The notes: generated by a model from the letters alone, not told the origin. 64,000 bases of DNA from Eonycteris spelaea (GCA_003508835.1 PUFA01000081.1:1798001-1862000); one strand, 5' to 3'; shown: positions 12,035-22,924, counted from the stretch's first letter. A program made the numbers and translations.

Positions 12035-14200
12035 ATTAACTTCAGAGAGAAGGAGAAAAACAAATTTTATGTGCTCCTACAAAATGTGAGATAGAAGATA
12101 TGTAAGCGCAATCAAGAAAACAGTCATAGGCTCTGAAGAGATTCTTTCAAAGTTGCTAAAACTACAACATACAGATGAAAAATACTTCTTTAAAGTTATA
12201 CAAATATTCACTTCTTTAAAAGCATAAGGAAAATACACAGGCAATGTTATAGTCCAGAACTCTTCACATAAAATGTATGACATGTGGACAAAATGCCAAA
12301 GCAGGGTACAGACTGGTCCAGATTAAAAGAATCCTAGTGAAAGAGTCAATTCTTATAAACTGAGAGATAGGTCACAAGTATGTAAATTATCATCATCCAT
12401 AAAGGTATTTTGTAGCCTCAAGTTTTTATCAACTGCCTATAATTTAATAAACTCCTTTCCCAAACAATGAAGTTAAGCAAACAATCTTTGCACAGTTTCA
12501 AAGAACATGGCTACTGGTAATTTTTAAACCAGAATAATTTCTGTCATTCTGTTGTAGGCTGATGTTTCATTACGATATTTAAATTTCATGTGACAAACTG
12601 TTTCATATAATGTCCCCAAAAATGCTACTCTCTGAAGTGGAATGCCATAAATAAAATACGTACTTGGTTACCAGGCAGCATGCATAACACATATGTTACA
12701 TTGGCCCAAAAAGCACATTTAAAAATGCTTAAAAGTTAACTTAACAATTTAAGCTGTTTGTACCCATTTTCAGAGAATTATCCCCTAAAGGCCAATTTAA
12801 TTTTCTATCTTTGAGAAAATACCTAAAGTCATCCTGTTGATTTGTCAAAGTGAAATTCTTTCAACCCCTCAAATCTCTCCTCTGCTGCCATTTTTCTCTT
12901 TTTTTCTTGGAGGGGAGGGCAAAGAACCATATATCTCACAATGTAATTTTAAGCATAATGGTGCCTGTTTGAATTAAAATTGATGCTGCTTCTGATAAAA
13001 GCCTAATAATCAATTCTCCATTCTCATTACTCTCCAGAATAATATGGACAAAGACCAATTTCTTAAGTTTGTGGACGACTCTCATAGGTTATTACCCGGC
13101 AGTGCAGCTGAGTGGAAAGATAACCATATTCATTCTTCTTATCTGTAATGATGTAATGCATCCCAGCCCTGGGTCTAGATGATTGTGGAATAATGGGATT
13201 GTACAACTGCAGGGATGACAAACAATTGTGCAGCATCTTTCTGTGATACACTGAACCCCAGTCTCACACTAAGGCAAGGTGAAAGACATTGTACAATGGG
13301 CACTGATTCTGCCCCTTGAATGAAGTTTGCATTTTTTGGCCAGAGGAGCATCTGCTCTCACACTGAAACAGCAATACCGTCACTGAGAGGAGAGCCGTGC
13401 AGAAACAGTTTCCGAGCCCCAGCCAGGACAGTGCCAGTGAGTATCCTGCTTTTCTTTGTGTTTAGAATCAAGTGTCATCTAAAAATAACCGGTTGGTAGG
13501 GAGAAGTCACTGCACAGTACATTGCCAAGAAACCGTGGGATCAGAGACACCTCTGATAACTGAAGCTGCTTAGGGTTCACGTTTGTTTGGAAAACTAAAT
13601 CTGCCTCCATTTTCTGTGCTGGAAAAATCCTGCTTCCTGCCACCACAGAAATCTTACCTTTTGCAGAAGCTGGGAGCCGGAGTATTTAGCAGCAATGGAT
13701 TTTATCTCCCCACCAAAAGCCGAGGCCCAGAGCTTCACCCTATCGGGAGAAAGGGCACGGAAACGAATGTAACATCAGTGTCACAGTCACACGCACGCAA
13801 CTCGCATGCATGGCTGTGGTTGAAGGAGCCTGGAGATATAACATTGGATTTAGGGGAGGGAAAAAAAAATGAAAGAAAGAAAGAAAAAGCGCCTTGGTAA
13901 GAACTGCCAGCACCAAACTGCAGAGCGCAGCGCGGGAGGGGGCCCGACGGTGGTCACTTAGTTCAGGATGCACGAAGTCTCCCAGGCTCTCTAATAAGAT
14001 CGCTGGGTTTTATTTTAATAATTGCCTGAGAACTTATTCACCCCAAATGGGTATCACCTGGCAAATACTAGTCGGAAGAAATTCACCCATCCCCCTCCCC
14101 CCAAAAAGAAGTAAGATGGCACGATAGCAAAAGGGAGGGTAAATAAACGGCCCGTGGAAGTTGGATTCAGTAAACAGGCTTCGAAGTTGGTGCTCTCACT
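7336..14200. other. CACNA2D3: Repeat-poor part of CACNA2D3 intron 1
   Basis: I recognise no MIR, L2, L1, LTR or DNA-transposon copy here apart from simple repeats (the GT run at 11984-12033 and a GAAA run near 13870). Reading frames are short and AT-biased. The stretch next to exon 1 is a natural place for conserved enhancers, but conservation cannot be judged from one sequence. Confidence 0.5.
11984..12033. repeat. (GAGT)n(GT)n microsatellite
   Basis: Three to four GAGT units followed by about 18 GT units. Confidence 0.95.
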
Positions 14201-14423
14201 TGAGGTGAGCCTCTCCCGGTCTCACTCGCCAACCCGAGGGAGGGGGCTAGGAGATCCCACCCAGCCTCGCCTCGCCTCCCCACTCCGCCCCGGGACGGCA
14301 GGTGCGAGACGCGAGGCCGACGCCCGCGGCAGGTCCTGCCCGACCGCACCTGCAGGCGCCCAAACTTGGGCACAGTGGGTCGCGGGCGGCCGGGTCCCCT
14401 CCCTGGGCGGCGCAGAAGCCGAC

Positions 14424-14429
14424 ACTTAC
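14424..14429 (-). other. CACNA2D3: 5' splice donor of CACNA2D3 intron 1
   Basis: On the minus strand the exon ends TCCGT and is followed directly by GTAAGT, a perfect match to the intron side of the donor consensus. If unspliced, the reading frame meets TAA two bases into the intron, which independently supports splicing here. Confidence 0.93.
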
Positions 14430-14551
14430 ACGGAGAGCGGAATCTGCTGCTCCGAGCGCACCACGACCCCCAGCGCGGCGTAGAGAAGCGCGGTGGCGAG
14501 GAGCGCCGAGGCCCCCCGGGACGCGCGGCGCAGCGAGCCCGGCCCGGCCAT
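14430..14551 (-). CDS. CACNA2D3: CACNA2D3 exon 1 (calcium channel alpha-2/delta-3, N-terminus)
   Basis: First coding exon of the alpha-2/delta-3 auxiliary subunit of voltage-gated calcium channels, an extracellular membrane-anchored glycoprotein that promotes surface delivery and gating of the pore subunit. Read leftward from the ATG at 14551-14549, it gives 40 codons plus two bases. The peptide starts MAGPGSLRRASRG, continues through a hydrophobic stretch (about residues 16-31, ALLATALLYAALGVVV) and ends SEQQIPLS. That is the signal peptide and first mature residues, which I recognise from the human protein, whose next residues are VVKLW. The exon breaks inside codon 41 (phase 2: GT, then the donor). 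The start has a good context (A at -3, G at +4), and no ATG exists on this strand between 14552 and about 15110. From memory human has P7, A20 and D29, where this sequence has L7, T20 and V29. The VWA, Cache and C-terminal parts lie in exons outside the window. Confidence 0.95.
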
Positions 14552-14940
14552 GCTGGGCTCCCTCCGACGCGCCGGCGGCAGCGACAAGAGAGGCCGCGGG
14601 GAGCTGCACAGAGCGGACGGTGGGCGAGCGCGCTGGGCTGCCTGCTCCGCGCCGCCCCGCCTGCCTCTCGCGCGCCGGGCTCACTTGGGGAGCAGAAAAA
14701 GGAGCGAGTGGGGTGGGGGAAGAGGGCGGAGAGGAGGGAGGGAAGAGAGGTGGAGAGGGAGGAAGGAGGGGAGGAGGGAGGAAGAAGCGCTTCTCGCAGC
14801 GGCGGCCGCCCGGCCCCGCCTCGGCGGCCCCGGGGAGTCCGGCGGGCCGCGGCGGGAGGGCGGGAGGCGCCGCGCGGGCGGGGACTCGCAAACTCCAGTG
14901 TCCTTGGCCGCGGCGGAGCGCGCCCTGCCCCGCCCGGCCC
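14552..14940 (-). promoter_or_regulatory. CACNA2D3: CACNA2D3 5' UTR and TATA-less core promoter
   Basis: Directly upstream of the ATG there is no TATA box and no upstream ATG on the coding strand. GC-box (Sp1/KLF-type) matches lie at 14655-14661, 14814-14820, 14876-14883 (GGGCGGGG) and 14928-14935. The transcription start cannot be placed exactly. The pyrimidine-rich coding strand at about 14.70-14.79 kb, 150-240 bp above the ATG, is a plausible dispersed start zone. The left part is expected to be 5' UTR. Confidence 0.65.
14695..14788. other. Purine-rich (plus) / pyrimidine-rich (coding strand) tract
   Basis: About 90 bp of nearly pure G/A on the plus strand, broken by only a few pyrimidines. 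It consists of GGA/GAGG-type runs from the presumed start zone of CACNA2D3. Such tracts can form triplex or quadruplex structures and often occur in CpG-island promoters. Confidence 0.8.
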
Positions 14941-15039
14941 ACTGCGGCCACCGAGTTCTTTACAACTCCGCAGTCCGCCACCGCGGGCGCGACTCTCAGG
15001 CTCGCCCTGGACCGTCCCTCGGCACAAGCGACCCGAGCC

Positions 15040-15067
15040 GGGGATGGGGGTGGGGGTGGGGGTGGGG
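15040..15067 (+). other. G-quadruplex-type G runs
   Basis: Five runs of four to five G separated by one or two bases (GGGGAT, then repeated GGGGGT). This satisfies the usual G4 pattern many times over. It lies about 490 bp upstream of the CACNA2D3 ATG, with the G-rich strand as the template strand for that gene. Confidence 0.85.
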
Positions 15068-15275
15068 CAGCAGGAGGGAGGCCGAGGGCTGGGCGCGGCG
15101 CCCCGCACTTTCCCAGCGGCAGCTCCGGGCTGGCGCCGCGCGCCCAGGCTGGGTCAGGGGCAGCAGGGTCAGGTGCTGCCGAAACCTAGAGGTGACGCGA
15201 CCCCCTCCCCCGCCTCGCAATTTTCCAAAGGGAAGAGGGGTGAAGAGGCAAAAGTCAGGAAGAAGCCGGGGCTCG

Positions 15276-15293
15276 CGGCGGCGGCGGCGGCGG
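15276..15293. repeat. (CGG)6 trinucleotide run
   Basis: Six uninterrupted CGG units on the plus strand (CCG on the CACNA2D3 strand), about 725 bp upstream of the ATG. Short and probably ordinary for a CpG island. Confidence 0.9.
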
Positions 15294-16006
15294 TCCGGGG
15301 CTCACGCGGGCGGAGTGGGAGGGGATGGGACCGGGGCTCAGCGTGTTTGGCGAGGACACCGCAGCGTGGCCGTCCGTAGCGGCTTCCCCGGCCGCTGCGC
15401 TTGCCTGGGGAAGGCGGGGAGGGCGGCGCTGCCGCCGCGGCGCGAGCGCACAAACGCGGGGCTCCCGGCGTCCGCCCGCAGCGGGGCCGCCCTCGCGCGC
15501 CCAGGCCCGGCCGAGGGCTGCGGAGCAGCTCGCGCTCTGACCGGCTGAGGCCCGGTGTCCGCGCAACTGCGGCGCGTGGCGGCGGCCGGGATGTCGGGGC
15601 TGCACAGGGAAGCAAATGCAGCGCCAACTCCTTCCCGACTGGCGGACTCCCCTGGTTTCGGAAATAAAAGATTCCTCTGAGACCCGGGGTTTACCCGCTC
15701 CTCAGTCAGACCCCAGCCACCCGCCGAGGCGCCTTCGGGCGGTCGGCAGAGGGAGGGACACGGTGAAAGGAGTGGAGGGGAACCCCTGGACACTCTGAGA
15801 ACTAGACGTCCCCCGCGGCCTTGCTCGCCGCCGCCCCTCCCCGGGACCCGGCTTCCCGGCCGCTGGCCCGCGCGTGAGGCCTGGGGTGTGACTGGGAACT
15901 TTGTGGAGCCCTCGCGCCGACTCGCTGTGAAGACCGACGCTAGCGAGGCTGAGTCATTCTCGACCTGCCTAGCGCAACTCAGTGACCTGGGGGAGCCGCG
16001 CACTCC

Positions 16007-16014
16007 TGACGTCG
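16007..16014. promoter_or_regulatory. CRE-like site
   Basis: TGACGTCG, one base from the palindromic cAMP-response element TGACGTCA, on the upstream shoulder of the CpG island. A single match of this length is weak evidence. Confidence 0.25.
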
Positions 16015-16711
16015 CGGGGTCTCCCAGGGCGGCCGCCGCCGGGGTGCGCCTTTTTTGCGTGCCTCCGCATCCAGGGTTTTGCGATCTTCCCTGCGCTTGC
16101 CTTCCGCCTCAGCACCCTTAGTTTTCAGGGAAGGGAGTAAGGTGGCTCCGGTTTCTGCGGGGTGGTGACGGGCGAGGATACAGGCCAGCTCTCGTGCCCA
16201 GCAATCCCTGGAAAAAGTTACCTTAGCAGAGCTGGACTTGATCTCAGAGTTGGCAGTGCAGAGGAAGGACCGCCAAGGGGCCATGGGTGCTTTTTCCGAG
16301 TGCGGGGAAACCTCAGGCTTCTGTGGGCTGGTCGCGCTCCCACCCCGGGGCGCAGCGCAGGAAACAGGCCCCACTATGGAAGCACCAGGTGCATCCCGCC
16401 CACGGGCAGTGTCTACAATCTCCACGGATGACTAACCGGTTATAATGAATTCTCTGCTTCTGTGCACACCTCCCGTCTATGGACGAATGCTAGCGGTTCC
16501 AAACTGAGCCAAGCGTGGCCCGACCCCGGGGCAAGTGGTCGGGATGGCTTTGCCGCTCATAATGGGGGCTGGGAGAAAATGAATTTCCCTATCAGACCCC
16601 AGGAGACTTTTCTAAATGAGTGAACGACTGAATGAAAACGTACTAGCCCTTATAAGGCTGCCATCCGTTACCTATATGGTATCTATGTGATAACAGCACT
16701 TCATGCAGTCC

Positions 16712-16850
16712 CCTTCATTCATCCAGCGAATAATGGCCAAGCATCTTTGTAATAGGAATGTAGGATGTGCTGGAGACCCAGTGGGAAGCAAATCAGACAC
16801 TGCCTTCACAGAGTTAATACACTAATGAGGGAGACAAGATTTACTCCAAA
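16712..16850 (-). mobile_element. L2 3' end fragment
   Basis: Reverse-oriented L2 tail: CTTCATTCATCCAGCGAATA, then a GATGTGCTGGAGACCC-type segment and CACTGCCTTCACAGAGTTAA, the complement of the typical L2 terminus. Confidence 0.6.
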
Positions 16851-16899
16851 AGCCATAATGAGAAATGTCTAAACTTTCATAACGGGTCAACTATAGTGT

Positions 16900-16980
16900 G
16901 TACAACAAAAAGGTATCTACCATCCATCCTATTGTTATCCCCATTAACTGATTAGAAAATTGAGGCACAACAAAATAATA
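16900..16980 (-). mobile_element. MIR fragment
   Basis: Short reverse MIR core with TTGTTATCCCCATTAACTGA and AAAATTGAGGCACAAC. Confidence 0.45.
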
Positions 16981-16999
16981 CCGCTTATCATATTTAACC

Positions 17000-18400
17000 A
17001 CCATTTGACTGCTGGACTATATTGAGAGCCACTTGAGCACCAAGGTCATGAGGACATCCTATGATAAAATCATTATGTTCTGTCAGCCTGACGCAGGTGA
17101 ACTTCACAGGTATTTCTGGGCAACTAGAGAGTAACCAGGACAGGAGTCCTGACACAGAGCATCAGAGTCCCAGGATGCATCTTAAGCAGTTATAACTTAC
17201 AGACTATCTTAAACAGAGCATTATGCACAATACATTTAAGACAGATCCCACTAAACATTTCCTATTCTCTCAAGAATAAAAATATTTAAGCTATCTGAAT
17301 AATTATTAAATTCAGATGTCAAGTATGACAAAAATTTGGGGGTTTTGCAGCCACATCAGGAGAGGGACCTGGAGCACCTTTCAGTATGCCAAGTGTGACA
17401 CCAAGCATTGGGTCTTACTTGCCATTTTACTTGCTATTTTCACCCAAAAGCCTATATTTCAATACCCAACTCTCAGCTGAATCACTGAATTCAGCTAAAT
17501 AATTGAATCCAGCCAAATGAACCTGCATATTCTGCCCTATAGGCTGAGGATGTTGTATTTGTCCTGTAACAATAAAGGGCTGCATGAGGGGTCTGAACAG
17601 AAAGGAAACATGAAACAGAGGTGACTGTTTTAGAAATGTTCACCAGATCTGGGTTTATGGAATGGATTACAGAGGAGACCCAGAGCAGCAGTTCTCAAAG
17701 CAGGAAAGGGCACTGAGCAGTTGAGAATTTTTCTCTTCATCACAATGGCTTGAAGTCCTACTGGCATTTAGTGAAGGGAGACAGGACAGTTTCACACAAG
17801 GAAGAATTGTCCTGTGTCCCACAGGACTTTCAGATGTCCCACTAGACATTCAAGGAGGAGAAAAACCTGCTTATAATCATCTGAATCTAGAACTTAAACC
17901 TATTTTATGTATAAATACAAAGGAGTGTTTGCATGGTTTTAATAAGCACTTAATTTCCCAGGAATGCAACTACTGTGTAAATAAAGGGAAGGCTGTCTTC
18001 CATTTTGTTCAAAACCTCACCAAGAGGGTTGTTTGTTTCACTATTTTGGAAAATCACTTCTCCAATGGCAACTGTGCTTTTGGGTCCTGAATCACCAATA
18101 GACGACTACATCAGTATGCATTTGGGACGTGGCATCAAGTTAGTCTGCATGTAGGCACAAGCATCTAACAACTTTATCATATCTTGCTGTGTAATCTTGT
18201 ATGAGCATTTCACACAGTGAAATACCTCTTATTAAAAATTTTATTTTATATTTTGATATTACCAGATAATGCATCGTATTGATTATTTTTTAAATTCGGA
18301 CTTTGAGTAGGTTATATTGTCTTAGAATTTCATATCAGGGCGGTCTAACTGGTGAAGATCTACTACTCTAGATCAGAAAAAGACAACAGCTAAAAGGCCG
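17000..18400. other. Intergenic, nothing recognised
   Basis: Ordinary moderately AT-rich sequence. No convincing reading frame, RNA gene or repeat family was seen. Confidence 0.5.
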
Positions 18401-18424
18401 TGGTCTTGCTGGTCGGGACATAAA

Positions 18425-18965
18425 ATGGTTTACCCCAGAGAAACAAAATGACAAATGCTTTCACCTTTGACTCAGCAATTCCACTTCTGGGAACTTCTCT
18501 TTCGGTTACTAAATGACATACTTATATGGTTATCATCACTGCATTATCTTTCAGATGAGACCACTGGAAACAACCCAACTGGCAATCAGTACGTAATTGG
18601 TTAAAGAAACTGGTACATCCTCACAATGGAGTATTATGCAGCAATTTTAAAAATGAGGATACTTTCTACATATGGATGTGAAAGGATCTCCAGCACATAT
18701 TATTTTTTTAAAGCAAAGTACATAACAGTGTATATGGCATGCTACCTTTGTGTAAGAAAGGAGAAATAATACATATTTGTATTTGCTAAAAAAAAAAAAA
18801 AGGAAGATACACACAAAAAAACTAACAGTTGTTATGTGTTGGAGGATTAAGAGGGACAGAGTAGATGGGGATAGGTTTGAGAGTGACATTTCACAGTGTT
18901 TATCACTTTCAATCATTTTAGGTTTTTTAGCCTTGAGAATATATCACTTATTCAAAATAACAGAA
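18425..18965 (+). mobile_element. LINE-1 (old L1M type) 3' fragment
   Basis: Contains the conserved end of L1 ORF2 and the following 3' UTR: ACTCAGCAATTCCACTTCTG, GGAAACAACCCAACTGGC, CAATGGAGTATTATGCAGC and GCATGCTACCTTTGTG. All frames are broken. Confidence 0.8.
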
Positions 18966-19071
18966 CAATGGTCAGAGCTCTGTAACAGTTCAGATACTGG
19001 GGCCTGGGCTGGAATGGAGAGAGTGGTTCTTGGGATGAAATATGAGAAACATTTAAAGTCCTAGATCCCTA

Positions 19072-19210
19072 CAGAGGTGATTCTCAAACTTCCAGAGGTT
19101 CTGATTCAGTAAGTTCAAGTTGGGACAAGAAGTAGAGTGGGGATCTACGTCTCTAACAAGCTCCTCAGAGGATTCTGATGCCAACGACCATGGACCACTT
19201 TTGCAAGCAC
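19072..19210. mobile_element. MER5A-like hAT-Charlie element
   Basis: Recognised from TGATTCTCAAACTTC, GGTTCTGATTCAGTAAGTTC, TCTAACAAGCTCCTCAGAGG and ATTCTGATGCC, in the order of the MER5A consensus with an internal loss. Confidence 0.8.
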
Positions 19211-19239
19211 AAGACTTCTCTCACTCAAAGTGTAGCACA

Positions 19240-19430
19240 GAGTCTGGTGCCATTACGGATTTTGGGGTCAAACAAATCTAATTTCAGGTCATGGATCACC
19301 CTTACATTAATGGAAAGTTACTCAAAATTTCCAAGCCATCCTTTTCTCAACTGCAATAGTAAAACAGCCACTTTCACATAGAAATAGGGAGGATAAAATG
19401 GAAGTAGTGTAGCTACTTACTCAACAAATG
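19240..19430 (+). mobile_element. MIR SINE
   Basis: Forward MIR: GGGGTCAAACAAATCTAATT, GGAAAGTTACTCAAAATTTC, TTTTCTCAACTGCAATAG and GGGAGGATAAAATGG. The tRNA-like part is eroded. Confidence 0.6.
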
Positions 19431-19689
19431 TTCATTTCTGCTTTCATTCTGCAAACACAGCAAGCATTTTCACAACTGAGCTATTGCTCTGGCTCTCACT
19501 TTGCTACACTGCCAAAGTAGTGGGGCCCTTAGCTGAAGCCCAGCTTCATGCTTGATCATCACCACCCACACACATACACGCACACACGCGCATACACACG
19601 AACAGAACCCATCTCTCCTTGCCCACCACACTGCCTTGCCCAGGCACTATTATATCCTCCATAAAATTCTTTGACTTGTAATGAAGCAT

Positions 19690-20103
19690 CCTTCTGATAC
19701 ATTCTTCTTCCTACAGTAGCCAGAGCCATCTTTTTAAAAACAAAAATCAGATCGTAGGCATTCCCTTGCTCAAAATCTTCCAATGCTTTCCATTTTAAAT
19801 TAAAATTCAGAGTCCTTACCAAGGCACCAAAGGCCCTTGACTCCCGCCCTCCAGCCTCACTTTCCATCCCTCTCCCCATTGCTCACTGTGCTCCAGTCAG
19901 TCTCTTGCAAGTTACCAAAATGCTTGTTCCCACTTTGGCCCTTCGTATGTGCTGTGGCCTCTGCCTGGATCACTCTTCCTCAACATGGCCCATGGCTGTA
20001 TCTCACTGTATTCGGGTCTCTGCTCTAATGTCCTCCATCTGGAGAACTTTTCCCTGACCACTCCAAATAAAAGAGAAACACATATACACACACACACTCT
20101 CTC

Positions 20104-20181
<78 letters not shown>

Positions 20182-20365
20182 CTGTGCCTTCACCTTGTTT
20201 CATTTTTCTTCTTAGCAATTATCACTACTGATAGAGAGATTTATTTGTTTATACCATGTCTCCTCCACTGGATGGGATGGCCCATCATCTTCATCATTCT
20301 GACTATAATGTCTTCAGCAAAGCCTTTAATATCATGGGGACTCAATAAACATGGGAGATGTTAAG
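19690..20365 (+). mobile_element. L2 3' end, split by a microsatellite
   Basis: Forward L2 order: CTCACTGTGCTCCAGTCAGT, GCTTGTTCCCACTTTGGCC, TGCCTGGATCACTCTTCC, GGTCTCTGCTCTAATGTCC, CTTTTCCCTGACCACTCC, then the CT/AC repeat, and finally GGGGACTCAATAAACATGGG. A long and fairly well kept L2 tail. Confidence 0.75.
20084..20180. repeat. (CT)n(AC)n compound microsatellite
   Basis: A short AC run, about 25 CT units, then about 18 AC units, inside an L2 copy. Any reading frame through it (Ser/Leu and His/Thr repeats) is an artefact. Confidence 0.97.
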
Positions 20366-20369
20366 TTGA

Positions 20370-21240
20370 AATTCCTTTCTCCTAATGTCATGCCTATTTC
20401 CTTCTTCCTCAGGCTCTAGTATCCACCTCACCCAAGATACAGAGCTTTAAAAAACTACTAGATTTGCCAAGAAGGAAACAACTAAGGTAACTGAGGAGAA
20501 ATCCTAGGTAACATCTCTGGTTGAAGGAAAAAGAGGACAAGGAAGATTTCTCAAAAGTTTTAAAACATTGTGAAACGTCATCCCAAATGCTACTTTTTAA
20601 GTGGTCAGGGGAAAGAAACTTACTTGTCCTCTCCAGAATTTTGTTTACTGTACAACGCTGACATTATCTCTAGCTCTGTAATGGTGCTCAGGTTGCAGAT
20701 ACATGTCAAGGAGACAACCATGACCAAAGAAAAATGTTCTCTTAGTAATAGTTTAGATATATCTGAAATGCAGACCTTGGAAAAGACAGCCCTGAAGCTA
20801 GTGCCGGGTTCACTATGCCAAAGCCCCTTGGATGGAGTGGGTATCGAACCAGCTTCAGCTGAATTCAACCAAACTGGATGGTCCTTTCAAACATTTCTAA
20901 CCCTTTCATTGAACTGAAAAAAAGAGGTCCCTTGAGTTCCCAACACAGAAAAAAGGCAATGGGTGGGCATAAAGGTACCTTGTCTCAGACATGCCCCTCT
21001 ACCGATGAGCCTTTGCCAACTCTGAGAAGACTGCCCTGGGCAGTGGCACAGGTCCATCCCAGAGCAAAGACCTGAAAGGATCAGCTGACTATGGAGCAGC
21101 TCACCTAAGCCTAGCATCTGTTGGCCCACAAATACTAGAGCCAGCTTGTCCACTCCTTCTCAGGCACAGAGACTGAGCTTGCAAGTCTTGTGCGCCTCCA
21201 GCCCTCCCCTACTAATCCCCAGCCCTATGTCATGAACCCT
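20370..21240. other. Intergenic, nothing recognised
   Basis: No repeat family or gene recognised. The 115-codon frame at 20570-20917 has no familiar motif and overlaps an opposing frame, so it is taken as chance. Confidence 0.45.
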
Positions 21241-21274
21241 CACAATGGTTTACTGAATAAAGTGATTCTCTACA

Positions 21275-21510
21275 TGTGTGTATACATATAATATATAATA
21301 TAATACATATATTTATGTATGTGCAGAATGTCTTGCTATGAATGTATAATGTATGAGTGTGTGTGAGAGTGTGGGTGTGTGAGTCTGTGTATATAACTAT
21401 TTGTGACTGCTTTATGTGTATGATTGCATGTGTGAGTATATATAAGTATATATGTGATGTTTTGTGCCTGTATGCAACAGTGTGCATAAGTGTACATATG
21501 AATACAATAA
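21275..21510. repeat. AT/GT-rich low-complexity tract
   Basis: Degenerate mix of TATA, TGTG and GTGTGA units around 21275-21500. Reading frames here simply translate the repeat. Confidence 0.7.
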
Positions 21511-21899
21511 TTACAACATTGCAGTTGTCGTCTGAAAAAGGCTATCTGTCCTAGGGTAAGGGAAATCTAGCATTCAATTGAGCGGATTCTTTTAAATCAA
21601 CTGCTACATTGTCCCTGAAAAACAGTGACCTCAGACTCATACAGCTACATTCATACACACAATGACACAGCTTCTCAGTCATATTCTCTGGGCAAGAGAA
21701 GAATGTTCATGTGAAATAAGGAGCCCTTAAATGAACAGTTGCAACATATGCCAAAGTTACTATTCTGGTTTTGTTTTACATTCAAAACATCAAGCCAAAT
21801 GGAGAAAAAGTAGCAAGTGTTCATGCATAACACACCTTCTAATTATCTGAATCTAAAGTTGCCTGTTTTCATAGAGGGCAGATGTTTTCTGGAGTTAGG

Positions 21900-22420
21900 G
21901 ATATAAAAAAATGTTTTTCCAAGATCAGATTCATTTCTTTGGGAGTATCTTAAGAAATTACAAGGTTGCTAAGTGTCCATCAAATGGGAACTGGTTGAAT
22001 TAATCACAGTTTATCATACAAGGGAATTTCATAAAGACGCGAAAAAGGTTAAGGTAACTTCTATGAATTGAAGGGCCCACATGGCAAGCTGTCCATGATA
22101 ACTGAAAGTGTTAATCGGAAAAAAAAAATAGCAGGAGGCAGAATAATATGTGTAGTAAAAATCCATCTCTGTTTTTAAAAGACATAGATACAAGTATAGA
22201 TATAAGTATATGTACAGATATATCACTATCTATCTTCTGAGTGTGTAAGCATGGAACAAAATGGAAAGGCACATGCTAAACTGTTAATGCTCGTTACCTC
22301 TAGAAAACAGTTGAAGAAAAACATTTCACTTTTTCCTTTCAACATTTTTGTATTGTTTGAATCTTTACAAAAACAGCAGACAGGAGAAGATGACATGTCT
22401 GAAGGTATTAACACAGGAAG
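21900..22420 (+). mobile_element. LINE-1 (old L1M type) 3' fragment
   Basis: Decayed L1 terminal segment: GTGTCCATCAAATGGGAACT, GGTTGAATTAATCACAG, TTAATGCTCGTTACCTCTAG and CATTTTTGTATTGTTTGAAT. Confidence 0.6.
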
Positions 22421-22924
22421 CATCTGAACAACATAGATGTTCCAAAAAGATGACTTTTGTGAGCGCCTGTTTTTTTTAAATCATGATAAGGTAGGAAAGG
22501 AAGACCAATCAATGCTCACAAGTGAGCAAGGGGAGAAGAGGTTGTTCCTCAGAACTGAGTCCTGTCAGGAGGAAGTGATACATGTCTTCTAAGCTGAGAA
22601 ACATGATCACGTCCACAGGCCCAAGGCAGTGTGGCGCAGGCAGTGCCCCTGACACCCTTACTGTGGCTTTCCCCTCACTGAGTTGTTTCCACTGATAACA
22701 AGTGTTTTTGAAATGCTGAATACAAGTGTGCAAACATCTACTGTACATTAAAACATTTGTTTTAATGACCATGTTTTGGATATATAAGGTATTTAAATTT
22801 CAGGAATATCAACAATCAAAAAGATAATTGTTTTGTGCTATGTTATTTTTATAACAAACAAATATATTTTTAAATTTGCATGAACTAATCAGGTTCCAAG
22901 TAAACCCTCTGTTTGAAGTCAATT

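Larger units (their letters stand above)
1..14429 (-). other. CACNA2D3: CACNA2D3 intron 1 (5' portion)
   Basis: Everything to the left of the donor belongs to the first intron, which leaves the window. I searched the minus strand for an exon continuing VVKLWASAF and saw none, so exon 2 lies further left. CACNA2D3 is known as a very large gene with long 5' introns. The interval carries old repeats (listed separately) and repeat-poor DNA that may contain enhancers. The first 145 bp are a MER1-like element. About 145-2480 holds nothing recognised except an (AAAC)n run near 1695-1720 and a pair of octamer motifs at 1475-1488. Confidence 0.85.
14230..16400. promoter_or_regulatory. CACNA2D3: CpG island covering CACNA2D3 exon 1 and promoter
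   Basis: Base composition changes abruptly from AT-rich flanks to very GC-rich, CpG-dense DNA, densest at about 14.23-15.62 kb and tapering to about 16.4 kb. It spans exon 1 and at least 1.5 kb upstream, the usual arrangement for a brain-expressed gene with a CpG-island promoter. Several long open frames run through it on both strands. They are rich in Arg, Gly, Pro and Ala, overlap each other and show no recognisable domain, so I treat them as artefacts of high GC. A divergent noncoding transcript on the plus strand is possible but not shown. Confidence 0.9.

Noticed and set aside
14167..15627. Several 150-350-codon overlapping open frames on both strands of the CpG island
   Set aside because: High GC removes stop codons. 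The frames overlap one another, are low-complexity (Arg, Gly, Pro, Ala), in some cases lack an ATG start, and contain no domain. The real coding frame here is the short spliced exon 1 at 14430-14551.
19949..20215. 88-codon frame with Ser/Leu and His/Thr repeats
   Set aside because: Runs through the CT/AC microsatellite inside an L2 copy.
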